Positions 1 through 5,580 of a stretch of DNA of 8,267 bases are shown piece after piece. The notes under the pieces are model-generated. The model did not search any database, was not told where the DNA came from, and saw only the letters and a list, made by a program, of their open reading frames with translations. The position numbers and the translations under genes were made by a program. Location of the stretch: contig JBGPYB010000189.1 in NCBI GenBank assembly GCA_041493035.1, forward strand, positions 1 through 8,267. Direction: 5' to 3'. Origin of the DNA: JBGPYB01 sp041493035. GTDB taxonomy: Bacteria > Acidobacteriota > Vicinamibacteria > Fen-336. Positions within the stretch are counted from its first letter, which is position 1; every line of letters starts with the position of its first letter.

Positions 1-55
1 CGCGGTTCAGGACGCCGGGATGATCCTGGACTCGGGCGACGAGTGTGTGCCTCAC
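1..55 (-). CDS. ilvN: Acetolactate synthase small (regulatory) subunit, N-terminal fragment
   Basis: Only the first 18 codons are in the window. Read from a GTG at 55..53 they give MRHTLVARVQDHPGVLNR. This matches the start of the ACT domain of IlvN/IlvH proteins, which typically begin with a beta strand and a D-x-PGVL-x-R turn. The small subunit binds valine (or leucine/isoleucine) through its ACT domains, activates the catalytic subunit and confers feedback inhibition. The GTG overlaps the TGA stop of ilvB in the shared tetranucleotide GTGA (52..55), so the two subunits should be translationally coupled. A perfect Shine-Dalgarno inside the end of ilvB precedes it. The gene continues past position 1. 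The identification rests on 18 residues plus context, but position directly after ilvB makes it nearly certain. Confidence 0.92.
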   Translation of the reverse strand, partial: MRHTLVARVQDHPGVLNR

Positions 56-1758
56 GCAATCACCTCCTGGTCCTGCGCCGGGCGGCGGATCATGGCGTGG
101 AGATCGGCGCCCGCGGGAACCATCGGATAGACCGCCTCCTCCTTCTCGACGCGGAAGTCGACGAGGGCGGCCTGGCCCGAAGCGCGGACTCCCTCGACGG
201 TGGGCACGATCTGCGAGCGACGCGTGACCCGGTGCCCCGCGATCCCATAAGCGGCAGCGAGAGCCACGAAGTCCGGCGACAGCATGGGAGTCGCCGCGTA
301 GCGCTTGTCGTAGAAGAACTCCTGCCACTGGCGGACCATGCCGAGGTAGCCGTTGTTGACGACGGCGATCTTCACGTCGAGGTTCTCCTGTCGGAGGGTG
401 GCCAGCTCGCACTGGGTCATCTGGAAGCCGCCGTCGCCCGCCACGACCCAGACCTCGGCGTCGGGGCGCGCCATCTTGGCGCCGATGGCCGCCGGGAGGG
501 CGAAGCCCATGGTTCCGAGGCCCCCCGAGGTGATGAGGGTGCGGGCGCGCTCGTGGGGGTAGTACTGGGCCTCCCACATCTGATGCTGGCCCACGTCGGT
601 CACGACGATGGCGTTCCCCTGGGTCGTCTCCCAGAGATCGTGGATCACATGGGCCGCGTACAAGTGCCCCTGGTCGTCCTGGTGGAGGATGTCGCGGGAC
701 TTGGTGTCGGCCCGCCACTCGTCGATCTGGCGGCACCAGGCGTCGTGACGCTTCGCCGGGACCTCGGGGACGAGGGCGGCCAGGACATCGTGCAGATCGC
801 CCACGATGCCGACGTCAACGGGCACGTTCTTGCCAACCTCCGACGCATCGATCTCCACGTGGATCTTCTTGGCGTTGGGGGCGTAAGTCTTGAGGTTCCC
901 CGTGACGCGGTCGTCGAAGCGCATCCCGAAGGCCAGGATCAGGTCGGCCTGCTGGATCGCCGAGTTGACGTAGGCCTCGCCGTGCATCCCCATCATGCCG
1001 AGGCAGAGGGGATGACTTGCCGGGAAGCCGCCGAGACCGAGCAGCGTGAGAGCCACTGGCGTGTGGGTCTTCTCGACGTAGGCCATCAGCGCCTGACCGG
1101 CTCCCGACTTCATGACTCCGGCGCCGGCCAGGATGATGGGCCGCTCGGCCTTGGCGATGAGCTCGATGGCCCGCGCCGCGTCCTCGCGCCGGAGCGTCGG
1201 CACGCTCTTCCCTTTCGCTCCCGGAAGCTCCACCGTCTCCGGCCAGACGAACTCGGTCTTGGCCTGCTGGGCGTCCTTGCAGATGTCGACGAGAACGGGA
1301 CCGGGACGCCCTTCCTTCGCGATGGCGAAGGCCTCACGGATCGCCTGGGCCACGTCCCTGGCCTCGGTCACCAGGACGTTGTGCTTCGTGATCGGCAGCG
1401 TGATGCCGGTGATGTCGATCTCCTGGAAGGCATCGGAGCCGAGGAGCTTCGACGGAACCTGACCCGTGATGAAGACCGTGGGCGTCGAGTCGAGCATCGC
1501 CGTGGCGATGCCGGTGACGAGGTTCGTCGCCCCGGGGCCCGACGTGGCCACCGCGACGCCGACCTTGCCGCTGGCCCGGGCGTAGCCATCGGCCATGTGA
1601 GCGGCGCCCTGCTCGTGGCGAACGAGGACGTGGCGAATGGGAAACTCGAGCATCGCATCGTAGGCCGGGAGGATGGCGCCGCCGGGATAGCCGAAAACCG
1701 TATCGACTCCCTCGCGCAACAGGCTCTCCCAGAGGATCTGCGCCCCGGTCATGATCAC
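52..1758 (-). CDS. ilvB: Acetolactate synthase large (catalytic) subunit
   Basis: ThDP-, Mg- and FAD-dependent acetohydroxyacid synthase. It makes 2-acetolactate (Val/Leu branch) or 2-aceto-2-hydroxybutyrate (Ile branch) in the cytoplasm, with IlvN as partner. Visible signatures, numbered from the GTG start: the N-terminal ThDP (PYR) domain opens with MTGAQIL and contains FGYPGGA and RHEQGAAHMADGYARA, whose Glu49 is the catalytic cofactor-activating Glu. A central domain lies around residues 190-325 and contains FGMRFDDRVTG. The C-terminal ThDP domain has the metal-binding motif GDG (441-443) ending in NN (468-469), followed by GMVRQWQEFFY, where the Trp is the conserved AHAS substrate-selectivity/herbicide-site residue. 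The length of 568 aa is normal for the family. Start choice: AGGAGG (1770..1765) sits 6 nt before the GTG at 1758. A TTG at 1764 directly abuts the SD and is unlikely; an ATG at 1752 is the alternative, 12 nt from the SD. The gene is preceded by a leader peptide and attenuator and is coupled to ilvN by GTGA overlap. Confidence 0.97.
   Translation of the reverse strand: MIMTGAQILWESLLREGVDTVFGYPGGAILPAYDAMLEFPIRHVLVRHEQGAAHMADGYARASGKVGVAVATSGPGATNLVTGIATAMLDSTPTVFITGQVPSKLLGSDAFQEIDITGITLPITKHNVLVTEARDVAQAIREAFAIAKEGRPGPVLVDICKDAQQAKTEFVWPETVELPGAKGKSVPTLRREDAARAIELIAKAERPIILAGAGVMKSGAGQALMAYVEKTHTPVALTLLGLGGFPASHPLCLGMMGMHGEAYVNSAIQQADLILAFGMRFDDRVTGNLKTYAPNAKKIHVEIDASEVGKNVPVDVGIVGDLHDVLAALVPEVPAKRHDAWCRQIDEWRADTKSRDILHQDDQGHLYAAHVIHDLWETTQGNAIVVTDVGQHQMWEAQYYPHERARTLITSGGLGTMGFALPAAIGAKMARPDAEVWVVAGDGGFQMTQCELATLRQENLDVKIAVVNNGYLGMVRQWQEFFYDKRYAATPMLSPDFVALAAAYGIAGHRVTRRSQIVPTVEGVRASGQAALVDFRVEKEEAVYPMVPAGADLHAMIRRPAQDQEVIA
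59..68 (-). promoter_or_regulatory. Shine-Dalgarno of ilvN, inside ilvB
   Basis: The minus strand reads AGGAGGTGAT here, a near-complete anti-SD complement. AGGAGG ends 7 nt before the GTG start of ilvN. It lies within the last codons of ilvB and fixes the non-ATG start of ilvN despite the 4-nt overlap. Confidence 0.85.
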
Positions 1759-1764
1759 GCTCAA

Positions 1765-1770
1765 CCTCCT
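1765..1770 (-). promoter_or_regulatory. Shine-Dalgarno of ilvB
   Basis: The minus strand reads AGGAGG, spaced 6 nt from the GTG at 1758 and 12 nt from the ATG at 1752. It argues against the TTG at 1764 as the start. It lies 29 nt downstream of the terminator hairpin's short U tract, so it is transcribed only when the attenuator is read through. Confidence 0.75.
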
Positions 1771-1798
1771 GACGCCCCCGAACGGCCCCTGAAACGCG

Positions 1799-1825
1799 AA
1801 ACCCCCGAGGCTTCAACCCCGGGGG
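1799..1825 (-). terminator. Attenuator terminator hairpin upstream of ilvB
   Basis: In the minus-strand RNA, CCCCCGGGG (1825..1817) pairs with CCUCGGGGG (1810..1802) over 9 bp, including one G.U pair at 1819/1808. The loop is UUGAAG. The stem is followed by UUU (1801..1799), then CGCG and a second UUU. The stem is very GC-rich, but the U tract is short, so efficiency is uncertain. The hairpin lies between the leader-peptide stop (1853) and the ilvB SD, where an attenuator terminator is expected. Its 5' arm is shared with the antiterminator, making the two structures mutually exclusive. Confidence 0.72.
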
Positions 1826-1871
1826 CCCTGTCGGTCTCTACCGGCTTTCGCCTTAGATCCCAGGACCCCCG
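1820..1871 (-). promoter_or_regulatory. Predicted antiterminator stem of the ilvB attenuator
   Basis: In the minus-strand RNA, CGGGGGUCCUG (1871..1861) pairs with CAGGGCCCCCG (1830..1820). This is 11 continuous base pairs with one G.U wobble. The 3' strand overlaps six bases (1825..1820) of the 5' arm of the terminator, so both cannot form. The 5' strand lies in the last codons of the leader peptide (about codons 35-39), where a ribosome reaching the stop codon at 1855..1853 would cover it. The intervening loop contains two small hairpins: GGC-GAAA-GCC (1852..1843), closed by a GNRA tetraloop, and CGGU-AGAG-ACCG (1843..1832), which share base 1843. The pairing is seen in the sequence; the regulatory role is inferred. 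Confidence 0.7.
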
Positions 1872-1975
1872 CGCGGTCCAACGAGCAGGACCCGCAGGAG
1901 CGGTACCAGGTCCCGCAGGGACGCCTGCGCCAGCGCGCCCGACTCCCCCCCGCGGGTTGGATTCAAGAAAACCAT
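1853..1975 (-). CDS. ilvBN leader peptide (attenuation control peptide)
   Basis: A 40-codon ORF, ATG 1975..1973 to TAA 1855..1853. It starts MVFLNPTRGGESGAL and contains the run LVPLLRVLLV at residues 23-32 (1909..1880), where 8 of 10 residues are Leu or Val. The last sense codon is Ile (ATC). It has no obvious Shine-Dalgarno, but the ATG lies only about 6-9 nt downstream of the predicted transcription start, so it would be translated leaderless or nearly so. Position after a strong promoter, the clustered branched-chain codons, and an antiterminator/terminator pair at its 3' end fit a peptide whose translation senses charged Leu and Val tRNA and controls ilvBN transcription. This is the logic of ilvL/ilvB leader peptides in enterobacteria and corynebacteria. 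The peptide itself probably has no function after translation. The ATG is the only conventional start; a TTG at codon 4 is an alternative. Confidence 0.78.
   Translation of the reverse strand: MVFLNPTRGGESGALAQASLRDLVPLLRVLLVGPRGGPGI
1885..1916 (-). promoter_or_regulatory. Predicted 5' (1:2) hairpin in the ilvB leader
   Basis: In the RNA, GCGGGACC (1916..1909) pairs with GGUCCUGC (1892..1885) over 8 bp with one G.U. The stem encloses most of the Leu/Val control codons. In the classical attenuation scheme this would be the pause/protector hairpin that a ribosome on the control codons disrupts. Two further short GGUCC/GGACC elements follow (1879..1875 and 1867..1863), giving alternative 2:3 and 3:4 pairings. 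The role is inferred. Confidence 0.5.
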
Positions 1976-1988
1976 CCGAACGGTCGGT

Positions 1989-2016
1989 AGGATATCACGG
2001 CAGGGGGGCTTGTCAA
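1989..2016 (-). promoter_or_regulatory. Sigma70-like promoter of the ilvB leader
   Basis: A consensus -35 box TTGACA (2016..2011) is followed by a 16-nt spacer and TATCCT (1994..1989). The -10 is preceded by TG one base upstream, giving an extended -10 (TGATATCCT). Transcription is predicted to start around 1984..1981, only 6-9 nt before the leader-peptide ATG at 1975. An inverted repeat, GGCTT-GAC-AAGCC (2019..2007), covers the -35 box. Confidence 0.72.
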
Positions 2017-2154
2017 GCCTCTGCCCAAAAGGACACCACGGAGACACGGAGCAGGACGCTGGATTGCGCGCTCGCGCCAGAAGCCGAACGGGCCGAGTGT
2101 CGCCCGGCCGCCTCAGACGCCGCAGCAGAGACTGCGACAAGCAAGCCGAAGGAT
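2017..2154. other. Intergenic stretch between ilvD stop and ilvB promoter
   Basis: No gene is seen. Downstream of ilvD on the minus strand there are only weak hairpins: CGCAG-TCTCTG-CTGCG (about 2135..2120) and a GGCCG/CGGCC stem. None is followed by a T tract, so no convincing rho-independent terminator separates ilvD from the ilvB leader. Read-through from ilvAD into the attenuator is possible. On the plus strand, CACGGAGA-CACGGAGC (2037..2052) is a two-copy 8-bp tandem repeat. Confidence 0.5.
2037..2052 (+). repeat. Two-copy CACGGAGM tandem motif
   Basis: CACGGAGA (2037..2044) is followed directly by CACGGAGC (2045..2052). Similar short ccacggagacacggag strings recur in intergenic regions of many GC-rich genomes, as far as I recall. 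Here only two units are present and no terminal inverted repeats are visible. Function unknown. Confidence 0.4.
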
Positions 2155-3828
2155 CTAGTCGGTCACGGCGCCGAGGCTGCTGCTCGAGACGAGCTTGGCG
2201 TACTTGGCGAGGACGCCGGTCGTGTAACGGGGAGCCGGGGGTTTCCAGGCCGCGCGGCGGCGGGCGATCTCGTCCTCGGGGACGTCGAGCTGCAAGATGC
2301 GCCTCTCGGCGTCGATGGTGATCGGGTCCCCTTCCTTCACGAGGGCGATGGTGCCGCCGACCGCGGCCTCGGGGGCGACGTGGCCGACGACCATGCCGTA
2401 CGTTCCGCCCGAGAAGCGCCCGTCGGTGATGAGACCGACCGAGTCGCCGAGCCCCGCGCCGATGATCGCCGACGTCGGCGAGAGCATCTCGCGCATCCCG
2501 GGTCCGCCCTTCGGTCCCTCGTAGCGGATCACGACGATGTCGCCCGCTTTGATGCGCCCTGCCAGGATCGCCTCGAGGCAACGCTCCTCCGACTCGAAGA
2601 CCCGCGCCGGACCCGTCATCCGCGATTTCTTGACGCCCGTGATCTTCGCGACGGCGCCTTCCGTCGCGAGGTTCCCGCGGAGGATCGCCAGGTGTCCCTG
2701 TGGGTAGAGCGGCCGGTCCCACGGACGAATCACGTCCTGATCGGTGCGCGGCTCGGCCGGCACGTCCTTGAGGCTCTCGGCCAACGTCTTGCCCGTGATC
2801 GTCAGGGCGTCGCCGTGGAGCAGGCCGTGAACGAGAAGCATCTTCATGACTTGCGGGATGCCGCCGGCTTTGTGGAGATCGGTCGCGACGTATCGGCCCG
2901 AGGGCTTGAGGTCACAGAGAACAGGCACCCGCCCGCGGATGCGCTCGAAGTCGTCCAGCTCCAGGGGCACGCCGGCGGAGTGGGCGATGGCCATGAGGTG
3001 GAGAACGGCGTTGGTGGAACCGCCCGTGGCCATCACGACCGTGATGGCGTTCTCGAAGGCCTCGCGCGTCAGGATCTGGCGCGGCAGGAGCCGCTTCCGC
3101 AGGGCCGCGACCAGCACATCTGCCGACGCCGCGGTGCTCTCGGCCTTCTCGGCGTCCTCGGCCGCCATCGTCGACGATCCGGGCAGGCTGAGCCCGAGTG
3201 CCTCGATGGCCGACGACATGGTGTTGGCCGTGAACATCCCGCCGCAGGAGCCCGCGCCGGGACACGCCTTACGCTCGATGTCGAGAAGCTGCGCGTCGTC
3301 GATCTTCCCCGCGGCATGCTCCCCCACCGCTTCGAAGACGCTGACGACCGTGAGGTCGCGCCCCCCCAGGTGCCCGGGCTTGATGGTGCCGCCGTAGACG
3401 AAGATCGCCGGGATGTTGAGTCGCGCGATGGCGATGAGAGCGCCTGGCATGTTCTTGTCGCAGCCGCCGATGGCGAGGACCGCGTCCATGCTCTGGGCGT
3501 TGCAGACAGTCTCGATGGAGTCGGCGATCACCTCGCGCGAGACGAGGGAGTACTTCATCCCCTCGGTCCCCATGGAGATGCCGTCGCTCACGGTGATGGT
3601 ACCGAAGACCTGGGGCATGGCGCCCGCTTTGCGCAGCGTGGCCTGGGCCCGCTCGGCCAAATCGTTGAGGCCAAGGTTGCAGGGAGTGAGATTGCTGTAG
3701 GCGTTGGCCACGCCCACGATCGGTTTGGCGAAGTCGGCATCGCCGAAGCCCACGGCGCGGAGCATGGCCCGGTTCGGCGAGCGCTGGGCCCCGTCGGTGA
3801 TGAGCTTGCTGCGTCGTTCGTCGGTCAT
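2155..3828 (-). CDS. ilvD: Dihydroxy-acid dehydratase
   Basis: Cytoplasmic Fe-S dehydratase. It converts 2,3-dihydroxy-isovalerate and 2,3-dihydroxy-3-methylvalerate to the 2-oxo acids that are transaminated to valine and isoleucine. The protein is 557 aa, normal for the IlvD/Edd family. The three cluster-ligand cysteines are visible: Cys50 in NLTPCN, Cys123 in GGCDKNMPG and Cys195 in PGAGSCGGMFTANTM. The spacing fits the shorter IlvD type, which carries a [2Fe-2S] cluster in characterised members. The C-terminal TDGRFSGGTYG motif holds the probable catalytic base Ser473. GPKGGPGMREML is also a family hallmark. The ATG at 3828 is preceded by a GAGGGAG Shine-Dalgarno. It lies 21 nt after the ilvA stop, so the two are probably co-transcribed. 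No frameshift or missing key residue is seen. Confidence 0.97.
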   Translation of the reverse strand: MTDERRSKLITDGAQRSPNRAMLRAVGFGDADFAKPIVGVANAYSNLTPCNLGLNDLAERAQATLRKAGAMPQVFGTITVSDGISMGTEGMKYSLVSREVIADSIETVCNAQSMDAVLAIGGCDKNMPGALIAIARLNIPAIFVYGGTIKPGHLGGRDLTVVSVFEAVGEHAAGKIDDAQLLDIERKACPGAGSCGGMFTANTMSSAIEALGLSLPGSSTMAAEDAEKAESTAASADVLVAALRKRLLPRQILTREAFENAITVVMATGGSTNAVLHLMAIAHSAGVPLELDDFERIRGRVPVLCDLKPSGRYVATDLHKAGGIPQVMKMLLVHGLLHGDALTITGKTLAESLKDVPAEPRTDQDVIRPWDRPLYPQGHLAILRGNLATEGAVAKITGVKKSRMTGPARVFESEERCLEAILAGRIKAGDIVVIRYEGPKGGPGMREMLSPTSAIIGAGLGDSVGLITDGRFSGGTYGMVVGHVAPEAAVGGTIALVKEGDPITIDAERRILQLDVPEDEIARRRAAWKPPAPRYTTGVLAKYAKLVSSSSLGAVTD

Positions 3829-3849
3829 GGTCTCCCTCGTCTGCGGCCG

Positions 3850-5382
3850 CTAGCCCGCCAGGAAAAGCGTGTAGGCCGCGTTGTGCGGCTCGGGAGTGTA
3901 GCGGTAGCCGAGCCGATCGAGGAACGCGTGGAAGGCGTCGTGGTCGGCGTCGGGAACCTCGAAGGCTGCGAGGACACGGCCAAAGTCCGAGCCGTGGTTC
4001 CGGTAGTGGAAGAGGCTGATGTTCCAGCGTCCTCCGAGGGTTTCGAGGAACTGGAGCAGCGCGCCGGGGCGCTCGGGGAACTCGAAGCGGTAGAGGCGTT
4101 CGTCCCGCACACCGGGCGCGCGGCCGCCGACCATGTGGCGCACGTGGAGTTTGGCCGTCTCGTTCTCCGACAGATCCGCGGTGTCGTATCCCCGGGCGAT
4201 GAGGGCCGACGCCAGGTCGGCGGCATCTTGACGCGATGCCGTGCGCACGCCGACGAAGATGTGGGCCTGCGCGCGGCCGCTCAGCCGATAGTTGAACTCG
4301 GTAATAACCTTGCGGCCGATGACCGCGCAGAATTCCTGGAACGCGCCGGGACGCTCGGGGATCGTGACGGCGAGGAGCGCCTCTCGCGACTCCCCCAGCT
4401 CCGCGCGCTCGGCCACGAAGCCAAGACGGTCGAAGTTCATGTTGGCGCCCGAGAGGATCGCGACGAGGTCCAGATCGCGCACACCTTCGCGCTCCACCCA
4501 GGCCTTGAGCCCCGCCACCGACAAGGCGCCCGCCGGCTCCATGATGCTTCGCGTGTCATCGAAGACGTCCTTGATCGCGGCGCAGATCTCGTCGTTGGAG
4601 ACGCGCACGACGCCGTCGACGCTCTCCTTGGCGATGGCGAACGTCTCCTCCCCTACCTCGCGTACAGCAACGCCGTCGGCGAAGATCCCGACGTCGTCCA
4701 AACGTACGCGGCGCCCCGCCTCGAGGGAGCGGTACATGGCGTCGGCCTCGAAGGGCTCGACGCCGAAGACCTTGACCTCGGGGATGAGCGCTTTGATGTA
4801 CCCCGCGATGCCGGCGATGAGGCCGCCACCCCCCACCGCGACGAAGACAGCGGAAAGCCGGCCGCGGCTCTGGCGCAAGACCTCCTCGCCGATGGTCCCC
4901 TGCCCCGCGATCACCAGCGGATCATCGAAGGGCGGAATGAAGGCGAGGCCGCTCTCGGCCACCATGTGGTCGCAGTGGTCCTTCGCCTCGGAGTAGTTGT
5001 CCCCCGCGAGAACGACTTCGGCGCCGAGATTCCGCACCGCTTCGACCTTGATTTCAGGGGTGGTCTTCGGCATCACTATCACGGCGTGGATGCCGAGATG
5101 GCGGGCTGAGTAGGCGACCCCCTGGGCGTGGTTGCCCGCGCTGGCGGTGATGACGCCCTTGGCCCGCACCTCGGCCGGCAGGTGCGCGATCTTGTTGTGC
5201 GCTCCGCGCAGCTTGAAGCTGAAGACCGGCTGGAGGTCCTCGCGCTTCAGGAGGACGCGGTTGCCCAGGCGGCGAGAGAGCCGCGGAGCGTCGTCGAGGG
5301 GCGTCTCGCGGGCGACGTCGTAGACGCGGCTCGTGAGCACGCGCTGCAAGAGCGTCTTCCCCCCGTTTCCCGGCGATCCCAT
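3850..5382 (-). CDS. ilvA: Biosynthetic L-threonine dehydratase (threonine deaminase)
   Basis: PLP enzyme that deaminates threonine to 2-oxobutyrate and ammonia, the committed step to isoleucine. The fold-type II catalytic domain spans about residues 15-325: SFKLRGA with the PLP Lys57, SAGNHAQG (81-88), the glycine phosphate loop VGGGGL (183-188), and SGANMNFDRL (311-320), whose Ser contacts the PLP ring nitrogen. Two C-terminal ACT-like modules follow, starting near LLAVTIPERPGAF (337) and RFEFPERPGAL (about 429). This is the long two-module form, 510 aa versus 514 in E. coli, and implies allosteric control by isoleucine and valine. It is therefore the biosynthetic rather than the catabolic or short form. 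The ATG at 5382 has no SD but sits 4-5 nt after the predicted transcription start. A TTG at codon 12 behind a G-rich stretch is a weaker alternative. ilvD follows in the same operon. Confidence 0.96.
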   Translation of the reverse strand: MGSPGNGGKTLLQRVLTSRVYDVARETPLDDAPRLSRRLGNRVLLKREDLQPVFSFKLRGAHNKIAHLPAEVRAKGVITASAGNHAQGVAYSARHLGIHAVIVMPKTTPEIKVEAVRNLGAEVVLAGDNYSEAKDHCDHMVAESGLAFIPPFDDPLVIAGQGTIGEEVLRQSRGRLSAVFVAVGGGGLIAGIAGYIKALIPEVKVFGVEPFEADAMYRSLEAGRRVRLDDVGIFADGVAVREVGEETFAIAKESVDGVVRVSNDEICAAIKDVFDDTRSIMEPAGALSVAGLKAWVEREGVRDLDLVAILSGANMNFDRLGFVAERAELGESREALLAVTIPERPGAFQEFCAVIGRKVITEFNYRLSGRAQAHIFVGVRTASRQDAADLASALIARGYDTADLSENETAKLHVRHMVGGRAPGVRDERLYRFEFPERPGALLQFLETLGGRWNISLFHYRNHGSDFGRVLAAFEVPDADHDAFHAFLDRLGYRYTPEPHNAAYTLFLAG

Positions 5383-5393
5383 GATGGGGAGCG

Positions 5394-5422
5394 ACGTTAC
5401 GCGTCACCGCCGCGGCTGTCAA
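5394..5422 (-). promoter_or_regulatory. Promoter of ilvA-ilvD
   Basis: The minus strand has TTGACA (5422..5417), a 17-nt spacer and TAACGT (5399..5394). This is a consensus -35 with a -10 that keeps T1, A2 and T6. The predicted start is about 5387, leaving only 4-5 nt before the ATG at 5382, which explains the lack of an SD. A short dyad GACG-N5-CGTC overlaps the -10 and could be an operator, but it is too short to be confident. Confidence 0.62.
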
Positions 5423-5544
5423 CGAGCCACCAGCGAAGAGCCGCGAGCGCGAAGATGTGAGGCTGATCAAGTCGCCGCCAAGCGCTCGCGGGTGCGTCGC
5501 TCGAAGCCGGGCATGCCCAGAGCCGCGCTCGACCGAGGCGCAGG
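5423..5544. other. Divergent intergenic region between ilvA and vapB promoters
   Basis: No gene is supported. It lies between the back-to-back -35 boxes of the ilvA (minus) and vapB (plus) promoters. It contains a perfect 10-bp palindrome GGGCATGCCC (5509..5518), about 87 bp upstream of the ilvA -35. No regulator family is recognised for it. Confidence 0.4.
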
Positions 5545-5574
5545 TTGACCCGCCCCGCCGGCCGGTGGGATGAT
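5545..5574 (+). promoter_or_regulatory. Promoter of the vapB-vapC operon
   Basis: TTGACC (5545..5550), an 18-nt spacer and GATGAT (5569..5574). The predicted start falls at or next to the A of the ATG at 5581, which would make the antitoxin message leaderless. No SD is seen before 5581. The -10 lies inside the 17-bp palindrome 5564..5580, as expected for an autoregulated toxin-antitoxin promoter. Confidence 0.5.
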
Positions 5575-5580
5575 CCCACC
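5564..5580. promoter_or_regulatory. 17-bp perfect palindrome, candidate toxin-antitoxin operator
   Basis: GGTGGGAT-G-ATCCCACC: perfect 8-bp arms around one central base, ending directly before the antitoxin ATG and covering the predicted -10. Toxin-antitoxin operons of the VapBC type are usually repressed by the complex binding such palindromes through the antitoxin's DNA-binding domain. The palindrome is seen; the operator role is inferred from position. Confidence 0.65.

Noticed and set aside
1853..2722. A 289-codon minus-strand frame running from inside ilvD to the end of the leader peptide.
   Set aside because: Its upstream part is out-of-frame ilvD and its start has no support. Only the last 40 codons, which begin after the promoter, are a plausible gene (the leader peptide).
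43..5109. A 1688-codon open frame on the plus strand, antisense to ilvA, ilvD and ilvB.
   Set aside because: It is codon-aligned with all three minus-strand genes, so its stops would arise only from TTA, CTA or TCA sense codons, which are rare at this GC content. The product is low-complexity (Arg, Asp, Gly, His, Val) and spans intergenic regulatory DNA. The sense genes are unmistakable. It is a shadow ORF.
5545..5580. TTG start at 5545 giving a 12-residue longer antitoxin.
   Set aside because: These codons coincide with the predicted promoter and the 17-bp palindrome, and the AbrB domain starts exactly at the ATG at 5581.
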